Shown one piece after another: positions 28,366 to 38,204 of a stretch of DNA of 64,000 nucleotides. The DNA is from Streptococcaceae bacterium (lineage in GTDB: Bacteria; Bacillota; Bacilli; Lactobacillales; Streptococcaceae). The stretch spans positions 39,401-103,400 of the forward strand of contig JAISYQ010000027.1 in the NCBI GenBank assembly GCA_031269775.1. The letters are read 5' to 3'. The position numbers and the translations under genes are program-made. Under the pieces are notes generated by a model. It did not search any database, had not been told where the DNA came from, and worked only from the letters and a program-made list of their open reading frames with translations. How positions within the stretch are numbered: position 1 is the stretch's first letter; each line of letters begins with the position of its first letter.

Positions 28366-28414
28366 AATGAATTTTTCAGCTAATTTTTTGCATCAAATAA
28401 ATACCTGAATATCC

Positions 28415-28453
28415 TTAAGGACTTCGTATATTAACAACATACGAAGTCCTTAA
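28415..28453. terminator. Perfect 15 bp hairpin between the XRE gene and rpsR, likely bidirectional terminator
   Basis: TTAAGGACTTCGTAT and its exact complement are separated by a 9 nt loop. An outer CTGAATA/TATTCAG pair extends the structure. T-rich DNA follows at a distance rather than directly, so termination efficiency is uncertain. Confidence 0.5.
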
Positions 28454-28503
28454 ATACATGTATTCAGCTTTCATTATTTTTTTATTTAACTTATTTATTT
28501 TTA

Positions 28504-28737
28504 TTAATTATCACTGACAAAAGGTAATAAAGCCATAATACGTGCACGTTTAATAGCCAATGTTACCTTGCGTTGATTTTTTGCAGATGTTCCAGTTACA
28601 CGACGAGGTAAAATTTTTCCACGTTCTGAAATAAAACGTTTCAACAAATCAACATCTTTATAATCTACGTGATCAATATGATTAGCCGCAATATAGTCAA
28701 CTTTACGATGACGACCTTTACGATAATGTTGAGCCAC
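28504..28737 (-). CDS. rpsR: 30S ribosomal protein S18
   Basis: This 77-residue S18 binds S6 on the platform of the 30S subunit. It shows the signature [27 protein letters not shown] and [13 protein letters not shown]. It starts with GTG after GAGGAGGG. It is the last gene of the conserved rpsF-ssb-rpsR operon. Confidence 0.97.
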   Translation of the reverse strand: MAQHYRKGRHRKVDYIAANHIDHVDYKDVDLLKRFISERGKILPRRVTGTSAKNQRKVTLAIKRARIMALLPFVSDN

Positions 28738-28771
28738 GATAATCCCTCCTCAAAAATATTTTATATGAAAT

Positions 28772-29281
28772 TTAAAATGGTAAATCATCATCTGAGATAT
28801 CAATAGATGCATCGCCAAAAAGATTAGCATTATTTTTATTTGAAAATTCAGAAAATGGTAAGTTTTGATTTGCTTGTTCAGAATTAGATGATAAAGAATT
28901 CATCTGAGAATTTTGTTCCCCATTAAATGATGATTGATTATTCACACGCTGTTCAGAAATTTTTCGAGATTCCAATAATTGAAAATTATCCGCCACCACT
29001 TCTGTCACATAAACACGTTGACCTTGTTGATTTTCATAATTACGTGTTTGAATTCGCCCAACAATACCTAAAAGCATTCCTTTTTTAGCATATTGTGATA
29101 AAACCTCAGCAGATTTACGCCAAATTACAATATTAATAAAATCTGCTTCACGTTGACCTTGTTGATTTGTAAATGTTCGATTCACTGCCAAAGTAAACGC
29201 AACATTTGCAACATTATTGTTTGTATAACGCAATTCTGGATCACGTGTTAAACGTCCTACCAATACCACATTATTAATCAT
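28772..29281 (-). CDS. ssb: Single-stranded DNA-binding protein
   Basis: This 169-residue SSB has an N-terminal OB fold (1-106, [20 protein letters not shown]), a Gln/Asn/Ser-rich flexible linker and the acidic tail DISDDDLPF that recruits replication and repair partners. It protects single-stranded DNA. It lies between rpsF and rpsR as in most Bacillota, with AAGGAGATGA upstream. Confidence 0.97.
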   Translation of the reverse strand: MINNVVLVGRLTRDPELRYTNNNVANVAFTLAVNRTFTNQQGQREADFINIVIWRKSAEVLSQYAKKGMLLGIVGRIQTRNYENQQGQRVYVTEVVADNFQLLESRKISEQRVNNQSSFNGEQNSQMNSLSSNSEQANQNLPFSEFSNKNNANLFGDASIDISDDDLPF

Positions 29282-29304
29282 TCAATCATCTCCTTTTCCT
29301 TTTT

Positions 29305-29320
29305 AGTTTCATGTGAAACA
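29305..29320. promoter_or_regulatory. parS-like centromere site 1
   Basis: AGTTTCATGTGAAACA matches the bacterial parS consensus TGTTTCACGTGAAACA at 14 of 16 positions. It lies in the ssb-rpsF gap, about 2 kb from the proposed origin. The central CG is CA here on this strand, giving CATG in place of CACG. Confidence 0.5.
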
Positions 29321-29380
29321 TACCTATTAAATCAGAGATTTTTCTATATAAAGGTTATTTTTTAAAATAACTAATTTAAA

Positions 29381-29674
29381 TTAATTTTCTGATTTAATAA
29401 TAATATGACGAATAATATCATCATTAATTTTAGCTAAACGATTAAACTCATTAATAGCTTTTGCCGTTGAAGGAGCAGAAACTTTTATAATATGATAAAT
29501 TCCTTCACAAAAATCACCAATCTCATAAGCTAATTTACGCTTACTCCAATCTTTTGATTCAAAAATTGTAGCACCATTTTCTTTTAAAATTGCATCAAAA
29601 CGATCTACTAAATCTGTTTTTAATTTTTCATCTATATTTGGACGAATAATATAATTAATTTCATAGCTTGTCAT
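29381..29674 (-). CDS. rpsF: 30S ribosomal protein S6
   Basis: This 97-residue S6 partners S18 on the 30S platform. Typical blocks are [39 protein letters not shown] and the [15 protein letters not shown] end. It is the first gene of the rpsF-ssb-rpsR operon, with a GGAGGTAAAAA ribosome site. A small hairpin (GTTAGAA/TTCTAAC) sits in its leader, but I cannot say whether it is a S6-S18 autoregulatory element. Confidence 0.96.
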   Translation of the reverse strand: MTSYEINYIIRPNIDEKLKTDLVDRFDAILKENGATIFESKDWSKRKLAYEIGDFCEGIYHIIKVSAPSTAKAINEFNRLAKINDDIIRHIIIKSEN

Positions 29675-29759
29675 TGATTTTTACCTCCTTTTGGACTTTA
29701 TGGTTAGAATATTTTTCTAACAAGGAGAGCTAGTTACTAAAAACTACTCACAGAATAAA

Positions 29760-29789
29760 ATTCTACATCTAAAATTCACATTTGTCCAA
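29760..29789 (-). promoter_or_regulatory. Putative promoter of rpsF-ssb-rpsR
   Basis: The reverse strand has TTGGAC (29784-29789) and TAGAAT (29760-29765) with an 18 bp spacer. The rest of the rpsF-dnaN gap (29675-30159) holds a parS-like palindrome and no other clear feature. Confidence 0.4.
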
Positions 29790-29822
29790 TAAGTAAACAA
29801 ATATTAGATAATTTATTTTAAA

Positions 29823-29838
29823 TGTTTCATATGAAACA
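29823..29838. promoter_or_regulatory. parS-like centromere site 2
   Basis: TGTTTCATATGAAACA is a perfect palindrome (18 bp with its flanks) and matches the parS consensus at 14 of 16 positions. Both deviations are at the centre (TA for CG). It lies in the rpsF-dnaN gap, ~0.5 kb from site 1. Confidence 0.5.
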
Positions 29839-30159
29839 TACTTTTAATTTCTAACTTTTTTTGTAATAGAAAAAATAGCAATCGTTCTATCTCCCATTAA
29901 GTTATAAAATCAGTTGATTTTAACAAATTAATTTTAAGTTCTTTAACTTTAAAAATTTGCATAATCACTCTTTTTATAGTTTTAACAATTTCTCTATTCC
30001 CACTATAACAAATAATTTTTTTATGGATAATCTAAATTTTCTATTGTACATTCAACTAAATATTTTAGTTTTTACTTTCATTCAACTTATAGTTTTACTG
30101 TTCTATCAACAATTAAAATCTAAACTTATTAAATTCTTTTTATTTTAAAGCTTATTTTT

Positions 30160-31296
30160 TTATCTTGTTATAACAGGTGTGATTAATTGAATAAAATCAT
30201 CTTTTATATTAGCTTGCTTTAAAATAAATGGGCGTATCGATGAGACAAATTGAATATTAACAATATTATCATTAAAAGCTTTTAAAGCATCTTTTATATA
30301 ATCTGGATTAAAACTAATTGTTAACGGTTCACCACTTATACTTTCTATTTCTAACTCTTCTTTTGCTTTTCCAACTTCTGGAGAATTGCTATACAAAGTA
30401 ACCTTTTTTGAAGTTATTTCTAATTTAACGATATTGTTTTGTCCTTTATGAGAAAATAAAGACGCTCTTTCAATTGCACCAAGAAAAGAATTTATCCGAA
30501 CTATCAAAATTGTATTGAATTTTGATGGAATTAACTGTTTCGTTTCTGGATAATTTCCTATCAATAAACGAGAATAATACCGAATATTTTCAGATTCAAA
30601 AACTAACTGATTTTTATGAATATGAATTTCAATAATCTCTTCTTCATTTACAAAAATAGAAGAAATTTCTTTTAAATTTTTTCCAGGTACAATAACATCA
30701 AAATTTTCTACCATTTCCGGTAATTTAATTTCCCGATGACTTAAACGATGAGAATCTGTAGCTATTGCTATTAATTGCTTATTATCTGCTAATGAAAGAT
30801 GAACTCCCGTTAAAATAGGACGACTTTCTTGCAAAGATATAGCAAATACTGTTTTTTTGATTAATTGTGTTAGTAATTTTACAGGAATTTTTATTGGATT
30901 TTCATTTTCTATATTTGGTAAAATTGGATAATTTTTGGTATCAAGGCCATTAATAAAAAATTCTGCTTTACCAGAAAGTATTTTTACTTGATTATTTTCC
31001 ATTACTTCTAATGTCAATAAATTCTCTGATAAACTATTGATAACATTTATAAAAAATTTCCCATTTAGGACAATTGCTCCCATGGTATGTACCTTAAGAT
31101 TAGCTTCTTTATTTTCTAAAACAGTAAATATTTCTAAAGAAATATCTGTATTTGAACTTGTTATTTTCATTCCTTGAGCATTTACTTCAATTTTTATACC
31201 TGTAAGTATTGGAATTGTTGTTACATTTGCGATAGCTTTTAAAGCAGTTCGTAAAATAGTTGAAAAGTAAGGACGGTTTAAAGTTATATGTAACAT
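30160..31296 (-). CDS. dnaN: DNA polymerase III beta subunit (sliding clamp)
   Basis: This 378-residue beta clamp encircles DNA and tethers polymerase III. The three clamp domains are recognisable, with FAISLQESRPILTGVHL, TDSHRLSHRE and the C-terminal end ITPVITR. It is transcribed away from dnaA, on the opposite strand and across the putative origin. That is unlike the usual dnaA-dnaN operon. It starts with ATG after AAAGGAG. Confidence 0.96.
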   Translation of the reverse strand: MLHITLNRPYFSTILRTALKAIANVTTIPILTGIKIEVNAQGMKITSSNTDISLEIFTVLENKEANLKVHTMGAIVLNGKFFINVINSLSENLLTLEVMENNQVKILSGKAEFFINGLDTKNYPILPNIENENPIKIPVKLLTQLIKKTVFAISLQESRPILTGVHLSLADNKQLIAIATDSHRLSHREIKLPEMVENFDVIVPGKNLKEISSIFVNEEEIIEIHIHKNQLVFESENIRYYSRLLIGNYPETKQLIPSKFNTILIVRINSFLGAIERASLFSHKGQNNIVKLEITSKKVTLYSNSPEVGKAKEELEIESISGEPLTISFNPDYIKDALKAFNDNIVNIQFVSSIRPFILKQANIKDDFIQLITPVITR

Positions 31297-31932
31297 TTAA
31301 AAAACTCCTTTCGCAAGTTATTGTATTTATTATAACTGAAAAATTTCTTTTTTTTGAACAGTTAAATTGTTTATATATTTATAAGGAAAATAATAAGTTG
31401 TGCGAATTAGTGGAAAAATATTTTAAAAATGAACTATGAAAGCGAAAAGCAAGTGGAAAAAATGTAAGTAAATTGTGGATTTTTTTTTCCATCGAATAAG
31501 TTTTTTTATAAGTGCTAAAAACGATTTGGGAGTTTTTTGTTGAATGGTGGTTATTAAATTGTAATATCCAAGTTGAAATCTTAAAATAAAATCCTGATTT
31601 TAACACTTTATAGCGTGAAAAAATCTCTTAAATGCCTTTAAACCAGTAAAAACAAAAGATTAAAAATCATCAAAAATCAACATACTTTTTTAAGATTTCG
31701 TCTTTTTGAAATTTTTTGTTTATCATGGTAAAGCTAAAAGGTATAAAAATTTTATGTGTTTGAACTATAGAGTTTTTAATATGTATGGAATTTACTTTCT
31801 GTGTATTATAAAAGATTACGTCATATTACACTGTTTAAAACTAACAAACTTGACAAATTTTTTTTTGATTTATAGCCGTTTTTCGACGATTTTTGATATT
31901 TTAAATGTCAAATTACCGAGTTAGGAGAAAGA

Positions 31933-31989
31933 ATGCTTGATTATGAAACTTTTGCAGATTATCTGCAAAATAAAATTATAAAAGTATAA
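31933..31989 (+). CDS. 18-codon mini-ORF in the origin gap
   Basis: ATG preceded by TTAGGAGAAAG encodes MLDYETFADYLQNKIIKV. It could be the surviving start of a decayed gene, or a real small peptide. Nothing downstream continues it. Confidence 0.25.
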   Translation: MLDYETFADYLQNKIIKV

Positions 31990-32090
31990 ATAAATAGAGT
32001 TTAAATTTGTTTTTTAAAATAATAAGTTATTATGCTCATCTTTAAAGATAAGATTGTTATATTTAAAAATTATTTTAGGAGGAAAAATAA

Positions 32091-32138
32091 ATGAAAAAGG
32101 TAAAGGTTTTTAAAATTAGAGGTGCTTTAACTAGATAA
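32091..32138 (+). CDS. 15-codon mini-ORF with a perfect ribosome site
   Basis: ATG preceded by TTAGGAGGAAAAATAA encodes MKKVKVFKIRGALTR, a highly basic peptide. The ribosome site is among the strongest in the window. Function unknown; it may be a leader peptide or the remnant of a longer gene. Confidence 0.3.
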   Translation: MKKVKVFKIRGALTR

Positions 32139-32758
32139 TTTTTAGAGATCTGCGAGGCAAAATTATGCATTGTGTAACTGATTATTTGTAAATATAAGAA
32201 AGAGAATGGCTAATATTAGAAGATATTTTAAAGATTGTTTAATGATTTTAGCTTTTGTCTTTGATTTAACATTTTTATTTTGTATCGAGGGTTTTTATTT
32301 CTGAAAGGTTTTTTGTGAGTCAGTTATCAAAGCAAAAAAAGCAAAATGAAATCATAAAAAAATGTGAGGTGATTTATCTAAAATTTACTTCACAGTTTTT
32401 TACATATGTAAAAAAATTTTATTAAATTAAAGATTTGTAAATGATCAATTCACAATTTATTCAAAAAAAAATTTACAAATATACAAGTTGTATAGGAAAT
32501 TTTAAACAATTTTAAAATTTACTGTTGAAAATTCAAAAAGCATATGGAAGAAATTTAAATTATCACTGAGCAGCATTTTTTCTTTTTGTGAATTACGTGT
32601 AAAAATCTCCAAAAATCGTTGAAGTTTTCCTTTATTGTGGAAAAAAGTTATTAATCATTTAGGAAAAAAGGTTTATGTTTCTTAAATAAAACTTGTGGAA
32701 AACTATAGATGCTAATGCTAAAATTGATTTACTGCATGCGAAAGGAATGTTTCGATAA

Positions 32759-34102
32759 ATGGCATTAAAAAATGAAATTTGGGAAGAGGTAAAAGTGCAT
32801 TTTCGACAAATAATGAATGAAGTCTCTTATGAAACTTTTATTGCTTCGGCAAAGCCGTTGGATATTGTTGATGATGATTTTTATATCGAAGTTCCTGGTA
32901 TTCCTCATAAAATGCAATACGATAACTATCATGGGAATACAATTGAGCAAATTGCAAAAGAAAGAACAGGGAGAAATATTCATGTAAAAGTTATTCTTCC
33001 AGGAGAGTATAACGAGCTTGTAGTAAAAGAGGATTTAAAAAATAATTTTTATTCAATTTTTTCGCAGACAGATCGTTCTATTGATTTGAATCCTAAATTT
33101 ACATTTGCTTCTTTTGTTGTTGGGGATGGTTCACGAATGGCTCATGCAGCGGCTTTAAGTGTAGCTGATCATCTTGGGATTTTATATAATCCGTTATTTA
33201 TTTATGGTGGAACAGGTTTGGGGAAAACTCATTTATTACATGCTATTGGAAATGAGGTGCATCGTAGTAATCCGCAAATAGTGATTCGTTATGTTTCAAC
33301 AGAGATGTTTACAGATGAGTATATTTTTTCAATTCAGTCGGGAAAAATGGAACAATTTAAAGCAAAATATCGCAAAGTCGATTTATTAATGGTTGATGAT
33401 ATTCAATTTTTAACAGGAAAAACAGAAACGCAAAATGAATTCTTTCATACATTTGAAGAGTTGTGGAATAATGGTAAACAGATTGTTTTAACTTCAGATC
33501 GAACACCTTCAGAGCTTAAAAAATTAGCAGAGCGTTTGGTTTCTCGTTTTCAAATGGGTTTGATTACAGATATTGTGGTCCCTGATTTAGAAACGCGAGT
33601 TGCTATTTTAAGAAAGAAAGCTGAAAGTTATGGGCTTGATATTGCTCAAGATGTACTTCGTTATATTGCAGAGCAAATTTTTGTGAATGTTCGAGAACTA
33701 GAAGGTGCTTTAAAACGGGTACAAGCATATTCGGTAATTAATAATTGTGATATTACAATAGAAGTTGCGCATCAGGCTTTAATGGGGATTACTGGTGGCA
33801 AAATACGTAAGACAAAGGTTGATGTAGCAGAAATTATTGAAGTAGTTAGTAAATATTATGCTATTAATCCTTCTGATATTAAAGGAAAAAGACGGGTGAA
33901 AGGTATTTCAGTTCCACGACAAATAGCAATGTTTTTATCACGTGAGTTGACAAATCTTTCTTTGCCGAGAATTGGGAAGGCTTTTGATGGAAAGGATCAT
34001 ACGACAGTTATGTATGCTCATAAAAAGATTTCTGAATCAGTTTTAAAAGATGAATTTTTAGCAAATGATATTCAGATATTAAAAAAACAATTAGGACGTT
34101 AG
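32759..34102 (+). CDS. dnaA: Chromosomal replication initiator DnaA
   Basis: This 447-residue AAA+ initiator has an N-terminal interaction domain (1-85), Walker A GGTGLGKT (150-157), Walker B LLMVDDIQFL, sensor and arginine-finger region (SRFQMGLITDI) and C-terminal DNA-binding domain with the signature DHTTVMYAHKKI. It opens the origin and loads the helicase. It reads away from the gene-poor region on its left. valS follows after 23 bp, so dnaA is not followed by dnaN as in most Bacillota. Confidence 0.98.
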   Translation: MALKNEIWEEVKVHFRQIMNEVSYETFIASAKPLDIVDDDFYIEVPGIPHKMQYDNYHGNTIEQIAKERTGRNIHVKVILPGEYNELVVKEDLKNNFYSIFSQTDRSIDLNPKFTFASFVVGDGSRMAHAAALSVADHLGILYNPLFIYGGTGLGKTHLLHAIGNEVHRSNPQIVIRYVSTEMFTDEYIFSIQSGKMEQFKAKYRKVDLLMVDDIQFLTGKTETQNEFFHTFEELWNNGKQIVLTSDRTPSELKKLAERLVSRFQMGLITDIVVPDLETRVAILRKKAESYGLDIAQDVLRYIAEQIFVNVRELEGALKRVQAYSVINNCDITIEVAHQALMGITGGKIRKTKVDVAEIIEVVSKYYAINPSDIKGKRRVKGISVPRQIAMFLSRELTNLSLPRIGKAFDGKDHTTVMYAHKKISESVLKDEFLANDIQILKKQLGR

Positions 34103-34125
34103 ATATGAAGGGAAAGCGTTAATAA

Positions 34126-36792
34126 ATGACAGAAAAAAAAAATTTATCTATCAAATATTGTTCTTATGAAGTAGAAGTCGGGCGTTATCAAAAATGGCTA
34201 GAGCAAAGTGCTTTTAAACCATCAGCAGATAAAAAGGCTCAATCTTATTCAATTGTAATTCCGCCACCAAACGTTACAGGAAAATTACATTTAGGACATG
34301 CATGGAATACAACGCTGCAGGATATTATTATTCGCCAAAAGAAAATGAAAGGGTACGATACGCTTTGGCTTCCAGGTATGGATCATGCAGGAATTGCAAC
34401 GCAAGCAAAAGTTGAAAAAAAGTTAGCAGAACAAGGAATTTCTCGCTATGATTTAGGTCGAGAAAAATTTGTAAAAAAAGTTTGGAATTGGAAAGAAGAA
34501 TATGCAAGAGAAATTCGTAAGCAATGGGCAAAGTTAGGTTTATCATTAGATTATTCACGTGAGTGTTTTACTTTAGATGAAGGGGTATCTGCTGCAGTTT
34601 GCAAAGTGTTTGTAAAGCTTTATAAGAAAGGATTAATTTATCGCGGTAAATATATTATTAATTGGGATCCAGAAATACTTACAGCTTTATCAGATATTGA
34701 AGTGATTCATAAAGAAGTTGAGGGTGCATTTTATCATATGAGATATGATTTAGAAGATGGAGCAAATTTTCTTGAAATTGTAACAACACGTCCTGAGACA
34801 ATGTTTGGAGATACGGCAGTTGCTGTAAATCCGAAAGATTCACGGTATAAAGATTTTATTGGTAAATATGTAATTTTGCCGATTATTAATAAAAAAATTC
34901 CCGTTATAGCAGATGAGCATGCGAATATGGAATTTGGAACAGGAGTCGTGAAAATTACTCCAGCACATGATCCAAATGATTTTGAAGTGGGGCATCGTCA
35001 TGACTTGTCAGAAATAAATGTGATGAATGATGATGGTACAATGAATAAAAATGCTGGTGAATTTGCTGGGATGGATCGTTTTGATGCGCGTAAAGCAATT
35101 GTGGAAAAATTAGAAAAGCTTGGCCATTTAGTGAAAGTTGAAAAAATGATGCATTCGGTAGGTCATTCTGAACGTAGTGGTGTAATGGTGGAATCTCGCT
35201 TATCTACTCAATGGTTTGTAAGAATGGAAGAGTTGGCAAAGCAAGCTATTGCTAATCAAGCAACTGATGGAGCAGCAAAATTTTTTCCATCAAGATTTAA
35301 TCAAACCTTTTTAAATTGGATGGAAAATGTTCATGATTGGGTAATTTCTCGTCAATTATGGTGGGGACATCAAATTCCTGCTTGGTATCGTAAGAATACT
35401 GGTGAGGTTTATGTAGGTGAAGTTGCGCCAGCTGATTTTGAAAATTGGAAGCAAGATCCTGATGTGTTGGATACCTGGTTTAGCTCAGCATTGTGGCCAT
35501 TTTCAACCATGGGGTGGCCTGATATTGAAAGTGAAGATTTTAAACGTTATTTTCCAACGAACACTTTGGTTACAGGATATGACATTATTTCTTTTTGGGT
35601 TAGCCGAATGATTTTTCAATCGCTTGAATTTACAAAACAACGACCGTTTGAAAATGTCTTAATTCATGGACTTATTCGCGCTGAAGATGGACGAAAAATG
35701 AGTAAGTCACTAAGAAATGGCATTGATCCAATGGAGGTGATTGATAAGTACGGGGCAGACGCTCTTCGTTGGTTCTTATCAAATGGCTCAACACCTGGTC
35801 AAGATATTCGTTTTAGTTATGAGAAAATGAATGCGGCATGGAATTTTATTAATAAGATTTGGAATATTTCGCGTTTTATCATTATGAACAATGAAGGTTT
35901 AACAATAGAATTAATTGCAGAAAAATTAATGAAAGTTGCAGAACGCAGTGCTGGGAATGTATTTGATCGCTTCATTTTAAGTCGTTTAAATGAAACGATT
36001 GAAAAAGTGGATGATAATTTTGAATGCTTTGAGTTTGGTGAAGCAGGGCGTATTCTTTATAATTTTATTTGGGATGAATTTGCTGATTGGTATCTTGAAT
36101 TTACGAAAGAAGTTCTTTACGGAGAAGATGAGAGTGAAAAAGTCGTAACACGTGCAATATTAACGCATGTTTTAGATCAAATACTGCGTTTACTTCATCC
36201 AATTATGCCATTTGTAACAGAAGCAATTTTTGAATATTTACCGTATAACGAAGAAATATTATTAGCGGCTTCTTATCCCAAAATAAATCCTGATTTTTCT
36301 GATAAAAAAGCAGTTGCAGATATTAAAGTTCTAAAAGAATTAATTCGTGCAGTTCGCACGATTCGTTTGGAAGCCAATACGCCTCTGTCCAGAAAAGTGC
36401 CGATATTGATAAAAACAACGAATTTACACATTGAGAAATTTTTACAGGAAAATGAAAATTATATTAGACGTTTTACTAATCCTAAGACTCTAACGATTTC
36501 AAATAATGTAAAAGAACCTGAAATGGCCAAATCATCAGTGCTTACAGGTGCAGAGCTTTATTTGCCATTAAAAGGTTTGCTTAACTTAGATAAGGAGTTA
36601 GCTCGTTTGCAAAAAGATTTAAGTAAATTAACACAAAAATTAAAACACGTGCAAGATAAGCTTACTAATAAAAATTTTATGGTTAATGCACCTGAAAAAG
36701 TTGTTGAAGCTAAACGTATTAAGGAAAAAGAATATTTGGAAAAATTAGCAGCAATAAAGAAAAGGGTGAAAATGTTGCAGATATTAGACTAG
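34126..36792 (+). CDS. valS: Valyl-tRNA synthetase
   Basis: This 888-residue class I synthetase charges tRNA-Val and edits mischarged threonine. It shows HLGH (55-58), KMSKS (about 524-528), the editing domain ([15 protein letters not shown]) and a C-terminal coiled coil ([15 protein letters not shown]). Length is normal. It lies only 23 bp after dnaA, so there is no room for the T-box leader many Bacillota valS genes carry; it may be read through from dnaA. Confidence 0.97.
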   Translation: MTEKKNLSIKYCSYEVEVGRYQKWLEQSAFKPSADKKAQSYSIVIPPPNVTGKLHLGHAWNTTLQDIIIRQKKMKGYDTLWLPGMDHAGIATQAKVEKKLAEQGISRYDLGREKFVKKVWNWKEEYAREIRKQWAKLGLSLDYSRECFTLDEGVSAAVCKVFVKLYKKGLIYRGKYIINWDPEILTALSDIEVIHKEVEGAFYHMRYDLEDGANFLEIVTTRPETMFGDTAVAVNPKDSRYKDFIGKYVILPIINKKIPVIADEHANMEFGTGVVKITPAHDPNDFEVGHRHDLSEINVMNDDGTMNKNAGEFAGMDRFDARKAIVEKLEKLGHLVKVEKMMHSVGHSERSGVMVESRLSTQWFVRMEELAKQAIANQATDGAAKFFPSRFNQTFLNWMENVHDWVISRQLWWGHQIPAWYRKNTGEVYVGEVAPADFENWKQDPDVLDTWFSSALWPFSTMGWPDIESEDFKRYFPTNTLVTGYDIISFWVSRMIFQSLEFTKQRPFENVLIHGLIRAEDGRKMSKSLRNGIDPMEVIDKYGADALRWFLSNGSTPGQDIRFSYEKMNAAWNFINKIWNISRFIIMNNEGLTIELIAEKLMKVAERSAGNVFDRFILSRLNETIEKVDDNFECFEFGEAGRILYNFIWDEFADWYLEFTKEVLYGEDESEKVVTRAILTHVLDQILRLLHPIMPFVTEAIFEYLPYNEEILLAASYPKINPDFSDKKAVADIKVLKELIRAVRTIRLEANTPLSRKVPILIKTTNLHIEKFLQENENYIRRFTNPKTLTISNNVKEPEMAKSSVLTGAELYLPLKGLLNLDKELARLQKDLSKLTQKLKHVQDKLTNKNFMVNAPEKVVEAKRIKEKEYLEKLAAIKKRVKMLQILD

Positions 36793-36808
36793 AAAGGAAG
36801 TTACATGA

Positions 36809-37558
36809 GTGAATAAAGCAATAATAGGTTTCATTCATTCAACGGAAAATTTTGGAACGGTTGATGGGCCGGGTGTGCGTTTTGTTATTTTTATGCAAGG
36901 ATGTAAAATGTGCTGCAAATTTTGTCACAATCCAGATACTTGGGCGTTAAAGACAGAAAAAATGCGTGAAGTAACTGCAGAGGAAATTTTAAAAGAAGCT
37001 GAGCATTTTCGCAGTTATTGGGGGCATGATGGAGGAATTACGGTTAGTGGTGGGGAGCCTTTATTGCAGCTTAATTTTGTCTTAGACTTGTTTACAAAAG
37101 CGAAAAAAAAAAAGATTCATACGACCTTGGATACCTGCGGACAACCTTTTATGCGTCAGGAGCCGTTTTTTGCAAAATTAAATCAATTATTATCATTAAC
37201 AGATTTAATCCTTTATGATATTAAGGAAATAAATAATATTCGTCATAAGTCTTTGACTGCTCATACAAATAAAAATATTTTAGAGTTTGTCAAGTATTTA
37301 TCAGAAATTGGACAAACCGTGTGGCTTCGCCATGTTTTGGTGCCAAAAGTTACGGATTTTGATGAGGATTTAAAAGCATTAGCTAAATTTATTAAGACGC
37401 TGAAAAATGTTCAGAAAGTAGAAGTGTTGCCTTATCATATGATGGGCGAGTTTAAATGGAAAGAGTTGGGATTAAAGTATCCTTTAGAAGGTATTAAACC
37501 GCCGATAAAGATGCGAGTGGAAAATGCATGTAAGATTCTTCAAGTAAATAATTACTAA
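36809..37558 (+). CDS. pflA: Pyruvate formate-lyase activating enzyme (radical SAM)
   Basis: This 249-residue radical SAM activase installs the glycyl radical on pyruvate formate-lyase. The motif is CKMCCKFC, preceded by the family block GTVDGPGVRFVIFMQG and followed by VSGGEPLLQ. It starts with GTG after GAAAGGAAG. The cognate pflB is not in the window; the NrdD activase is a separate gene (44955). Its presence points to mixed-acid fermentation without oxygen. Confidence 0.93.
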   Translation: MNKAIIGFIHSTENFGTVDGPGVRFVIFMQGCKMCCKFCHNPDTWALKTEKMREVTAEEILKEAEHFRSYWGHDGGITVSGGEPLLQLNFVLDLFTKAKKKKIHTTLDTCGQPFMRQEPFFAKLNQLLSLTDLILYDIKEINNIRHKSLTAHTNKNILEFVKYLSEIGQTVWLRHVLVPKVTDFDEDLKALAKFIKTLKNVQKVEVLPYHMMGEFKWKELGLKYPLEGIKPPIKMRVENACKILQVNNY

Positions 37559-37575
37559 GAAAGGATAATTAATGA

Positions 37576-38193
37576 ATGAAAAAATTTTTTGAAGATTTTT
37601 TAAAAGAATGGTGGCTGTTTTTTACAGTAGTGACTTTTATAATATTGGCTCGTGTTTTTGTTTTTGGCTCAGTTATTGTAGATGGTCATTCCATGGATCC
37701 TGCTTTACAAAATAAAGAGCAGATGATTACTTTGAAAAGAGCTAAAATTCAACGTTTTGATATTGTGGTAAGTAAAGAGCCTGGAGAGCTTAAAAAAAGA
37801 ATTGTAAAACGTGTGATTGGACTATCTGGAGATACAGTGACTTATGATCATGATCAACTTTATATTAATGGTAAAAAGTATGCAGAACCATATTTAGATA
37901 AATATAAAAAATTATTGAAAAAAGATAAGTTGCAAAAAACTTACGATTATAATTATGATTTTCAGAAAATGGCGCAAAGAGTCAATGCTTTTACGGTAAA
38001 TTATAATAATGAAGTAAAATTTACAATTAAAGTACCATTTCATCATTATTTATTACTAGGAGATAATCGTCCTATTTCAAAAGATAGTCGTTATCCTTCG
38101 GTTGGACCAATTCCTTCTTCAATTATTGAGGGGGAGATAAAGTTTGTTTTTTGGCCTCCAAAACGAATTCGTTTAATGGAAAAAAATAAGTAA
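37576..38193 (+). CDS. lepB: Type I signal peptidase
   Basis: This 205-residue membrane peptidase removes Sec signal peptides outside the membrane. One N-terminal membrane anchor (about 11-32) is followed by box B with the nucleophile Ser39 (DGHSMDPAL) and box D with the general base Lys78 (RIVKRVIGLSGD), then GDNRPISKDSRYPSVGP. It ends 11 bp from the convergent trxB stop. Confidence 0.95.
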   Translation: MKKFFEDFLKEWWLFFTVVTFIILARVFVFGSVIVDGHSMDPALQNKEQMITLKRAKIQRFDIVVSKEPGELKKRIVKRVIGLSGDTVTYDHDQLYINGKKYAEPYLDKYKKLLKKDKLQKTYDYNYDFQKMAQRVNAFTVNYNNEVKFTIKVPFHHYLLLGDNRPISKDSRYPSVGPIPSSIIEGEIKFVFWPPKRIRLMEKNK

Positions 38194-38204
38194 TAGAAAT
38201 GGTT

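Larger units (their letters stand above)
31297..32758. other. Putative chromosomal origin region (oriC) between dnaN and dnaA
   Basis: This is a gene-poor, very AT-rich 1.46 kb. Several one-mismatch DnaA-box-like sites occur: TGTGGAAAA at 32636-32644 and 32694-32702, TGTGAATTA at 32587-32595, and TTATTCAAA near 32459. No perfect TTATCCACA was found. A-run and T-run rich DNA (32380-32540) could be the unwinding element. A -10 TATAAT for dnaN lies at 31329-31334. Two tiny open frames with good ribosome sites are listed separately. The identification rests mainly on flanking dnaA/dnaN and composition. Confidence 0.65.

Noticed and set aside
29957..30148. 63-codon forward frame between rpsF and dnaN
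   Set aside because: Phe/Asn-rich AT artefact without a ribosome site.
31706..31924. 72-codon forward frame in the origin gap
   Set aside because: No ribosome site and a Phe/Tyr/Ile-rich translation typical of random AT-rich DNA.
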